Source: CAZJWR01 sp964549765 (GTDB lineage: Bacteria; Zixibacteria; MSB-5A5; GN15; JAAZOE01). From it: a stretch of DNA of 26,931 bases. Of this stretch, positions 25,557 to 26,931 are shown one piece after another. The notes below the pieces were generated by a model. That model was not told the DNA's origin. It did not search any database and worked only from the letters and a program-made list of their open reading frames with translations. Positions within the stretch are counted from its first letter, which is position 1; each line of letters opens with the position of its first letter. The stretch covers positions 1 through 26,931 of the forward strand of contig CAZJWR010000052.1 in the NCBI GenBank assembly GCA_964549765.1. Reading direction: 5' to 3'. A program made the position numbers and the translations under genes.

Positions 25557-26816
25557 CTATGACCGTGGAAAATTGTCTTGCATAAGTTCCTGGATCAGAC
25601 GAATTTCACGCTTTAGTCCAATAGCGGTCGCCATAGATAAAGCTTCCTGCAGGATTTGATACCCCTCGGCCCGGAGATTTTGATCTGAGACCGGGCTTAT
25701 AAAAGTCTCACCGAGCAATCGCATCGCCAGTATAATCCAGCGGGGATCGCCATGGTCTTCCGCACGTCGCAGACAGTTTCTTAGCTTTTCCGTTCCCGTG
25801 ACTATATCCCCTGCTCTGGCTTCCAAAGCTGCAAGGATGATAGGCGATGACAAAATTAGAGCCGTTTCTCCCAATTCGGAAACGGCATTTAGTGAAAGTC
25901 TCAAATGTGATCGACATTGTTTATGATCACCGGAATCAAACAGCAATTCACCGATTCTGAACTGCACCTCCGCTACATAATGCATTAGGCTTGCTTTTTC
26001 AGCAACAGTAAGAGCCTGACGGTAATGGTTCATGGCTGGCCGCGGGTTTCCACGGTGGAATTCTATTAATCCCAAATTTTCCAATGCTCCTGAAACAACT
26101 CTGGGGAAGTCGAGTTCAATTGCCATTTTCAGGGCTTCCTCTGTCACTTCCCGCGCCTTATCAAGTTGACCTATCAGGATTAACGCGCCGGCCAGATATT
26201 CGCACGCCGTTGCATAGCCACCTATTTCTCCCTGTTGTTGCCTCAGAACCGATGCCTGTGTAAAACTATCGATGGCCTTCTGGTAGTTACCAGTGGACTG
26301 GTGGATCACACCTATATTAATATGGAATGACGCCAATTTTCCCCGGCGATCACCAATATCCTTATGAAGTTGTATTCCATCCTGAAAATGGTTCAGGGCC
26401 GCCTCTTGGTCGCCCAAGGCGAAGTATGTTGCACCTATATTGCTGATACATGAGGCCTCCGACGCGACATCCTGTTGGTCCCTTGAGATCGCCAGCGCTT
26501 CAGTAAAAAGAGCCAGCGCCTTCTCATATTCTCCGCCAGTGAAATATACGGCACCCATATTGATAATGGCTATCGGAGATTTCTGTTGTTGATCGAGCAG
26601 ATGATGAATCTCGCGAACTCTTTGGAATGCCAGGTGAGCGTCAGCAAATCGCGATCGAAAACGGAATATGCCGATCAAAGAAGCCAGTGCTTCCGCCTCC
26701 CCGACTAGGTCACCCAACTGACGCGCAATGTGAACGGCGGCCTGACAGTTTTCAATGGCCTCATCCCACTTAGACTGACTGGTACGAAGTCCGGCGAGGA
26801 GTCGGAGAATCCTCAT
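25557..26816 (-). CDS. TPR-repeat protein, 5' end probably broken
   Basis: At least 419 aa of tandem 40-residue TPR units of the kinesin-light-chain/MalT type: INMGAVYFTGGEYEKALALF, ISNIGATYFALGDQEAALNH, INIGVIHQSTGNYQKAIDSF, LENLGLIEFHRGNPRPAMNH and so on, about eight or nine repeats. These form a helical protein-binding scaffold, and in many bacteria are the tail of a longer kinase or cyclase protein. ATG 26816 has no ribosome site. The frame continues coding-like upstream (ADEELTTALQAARKRNLSAD) to an in-frame TAA at 26898-26900, with no usable start codon. The gene is lower in G+C than its neighbours (two counted lines 43% and 48%, versus 52% and 55% in the kinase and pseudo-HtrA genes). 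It ends 28 bp from tRNA-Glu. I read it as the 3' part of a disrupted or foreign gene. Confidence 0.75.
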   Translation of the reverse strand: MRILRLLAGLRTSQSKWDEAIENCQAAVHIARQLGDLVGEAEALASLIGIFRFRSRFADAHLAFQRVREIHHLLDQQQKSPIAIINMGAVYFTGGEYEKALALFTEALAISRDQQDVASEASCISNIGATYFALGDQEAALNHFQDGIQLHKDIGDRRGKLASFHINIGVIHQSTGNYQKAIDSFTQASVLRQQQGEIGGYATACEYLAGALILIGQLDKAREVTEEALKMAIELDFPRVVSGALENLGLIEFHRGNPRPAMNHYRQALTVAEKASLMHYVAEVQFRIGELLFDSGDHKQCRSHLRLSLNAVSELGETALILSSPIILAALEARAGDIVTGTEKLRNCLRRAEDHGDPRWIILAMRLLGETFISPVSDQNLRAEGYQILQEALSMATAIGLKREIRLIQELMQDNFPRS

Positions 26817-26882
26817 TTCATCGGCGCTCAGGTTGCGTTTTCGTGCCGCTTGAAGCGCAGTCGTCAGTTCTTCATCAGCTAG

Positions 26883-26931
26883 TGTAGTGCGTCGTAATTA
26901 TCTTGACATTTAATTTGAGTTTTGGTATGCT
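26883..26931. mobile_element. Possible insertion-sequence end at the scaffold edge
   Basis: The last 49 bases, starting TGTAGTGCGTCGTAATTATC, are AT-rich beyond the first ten bases, end the TPR reading frame abruptly, and resemble in style the TG-starting inverted repeats of IS elements. No transposase is visible because the sequence stops. The support is indirect, so this is a hypothesis. Confidence 0.3.

Overview
The window (about 27 kb, roughly 55% G+C by sampling) looks like one scaffold from a metagenome-derived genome. I infer an uncultured member of the FCB superphylum, with Candidatus Zixibacteria the best guess. The basis is the secreted proteins: dockerin-type tails of the GDxNxDxRINIGD...YLFRxGPxP style, one protein with a C-terminal NYPNPFNPxTxI / YxxxGxxV sorting domain of the type IX kind, and lipoproteins with an acidic patch right after the lipobox. 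Promoters are ordinary TTGACA / TAtaAT types, not the Bacteroidota TTTG type. A 100-N gap at 3261-3360 is flanked by an exact 55-bp duplication and is an assembly artefact.

Layout. 1-2028: a left-truncated NtrC-type sigma-54 response regulator, divergent from a GAF-domain protein close to free-methionine-sulfoxide reductases. 2035-4358: a DUF2723 membrane glycosyltransferase-like protein with a C-terminal TPR region, split by the false gap. 4534-4689: a 51-aa DUF5668 membrane protein. 4921-6166: two DUF1579 paralogues, one secreted and very methionine-rich. 6261-9403: an arsR - permease - thioredoxin - arsF - arsG operon with a recognisable promoter and candidate operator. 9597-14084: two secreted dockerin-tailed proteins, each with its own TTGACA promoter. 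14375-14584: a cold-shock protein with a structured leader and a strong terminator. 14872-16059: a propeller-like lipoprotein lying between two direct copies of a roughly 105-bp structured repeat. 16359-16442: tRNA-Leu(CAG). 16626-19422: an HtrA protease overlapping a catalytically dead HtrA-like partner. 19514-22362: a lipoprotein plus outer-membrane barrel operon. 22475-23422: a cohesin-like secreted protein behind a near-consensus sigma-54 promoter. 23505-25193: a membrane-anchored kinase fused to a pseudokinase. 25454-25528: tRNA-Glu(TTC). 25557-end: a lower-GC TPR gene whose 5' end appears broken close to the scaffold end, possibly by an insertion sequence.

The gene content is dominated by the cell envelope: export signals, lipoproteins, periplasmic proteolysis, thiol-redox metal or arsenical resistance, and surface protein modules. 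The most interesting leads are the active/inactive HtrA pair, the kinase-pseudokinase fusion, the sigma-54 promoter of the cohesin-like gene in a window that also holds a sigma-54 activator, the arsenical cluster beside a Met-rich DUF1579 protein, and three kinds of dispersed or structural repeat.
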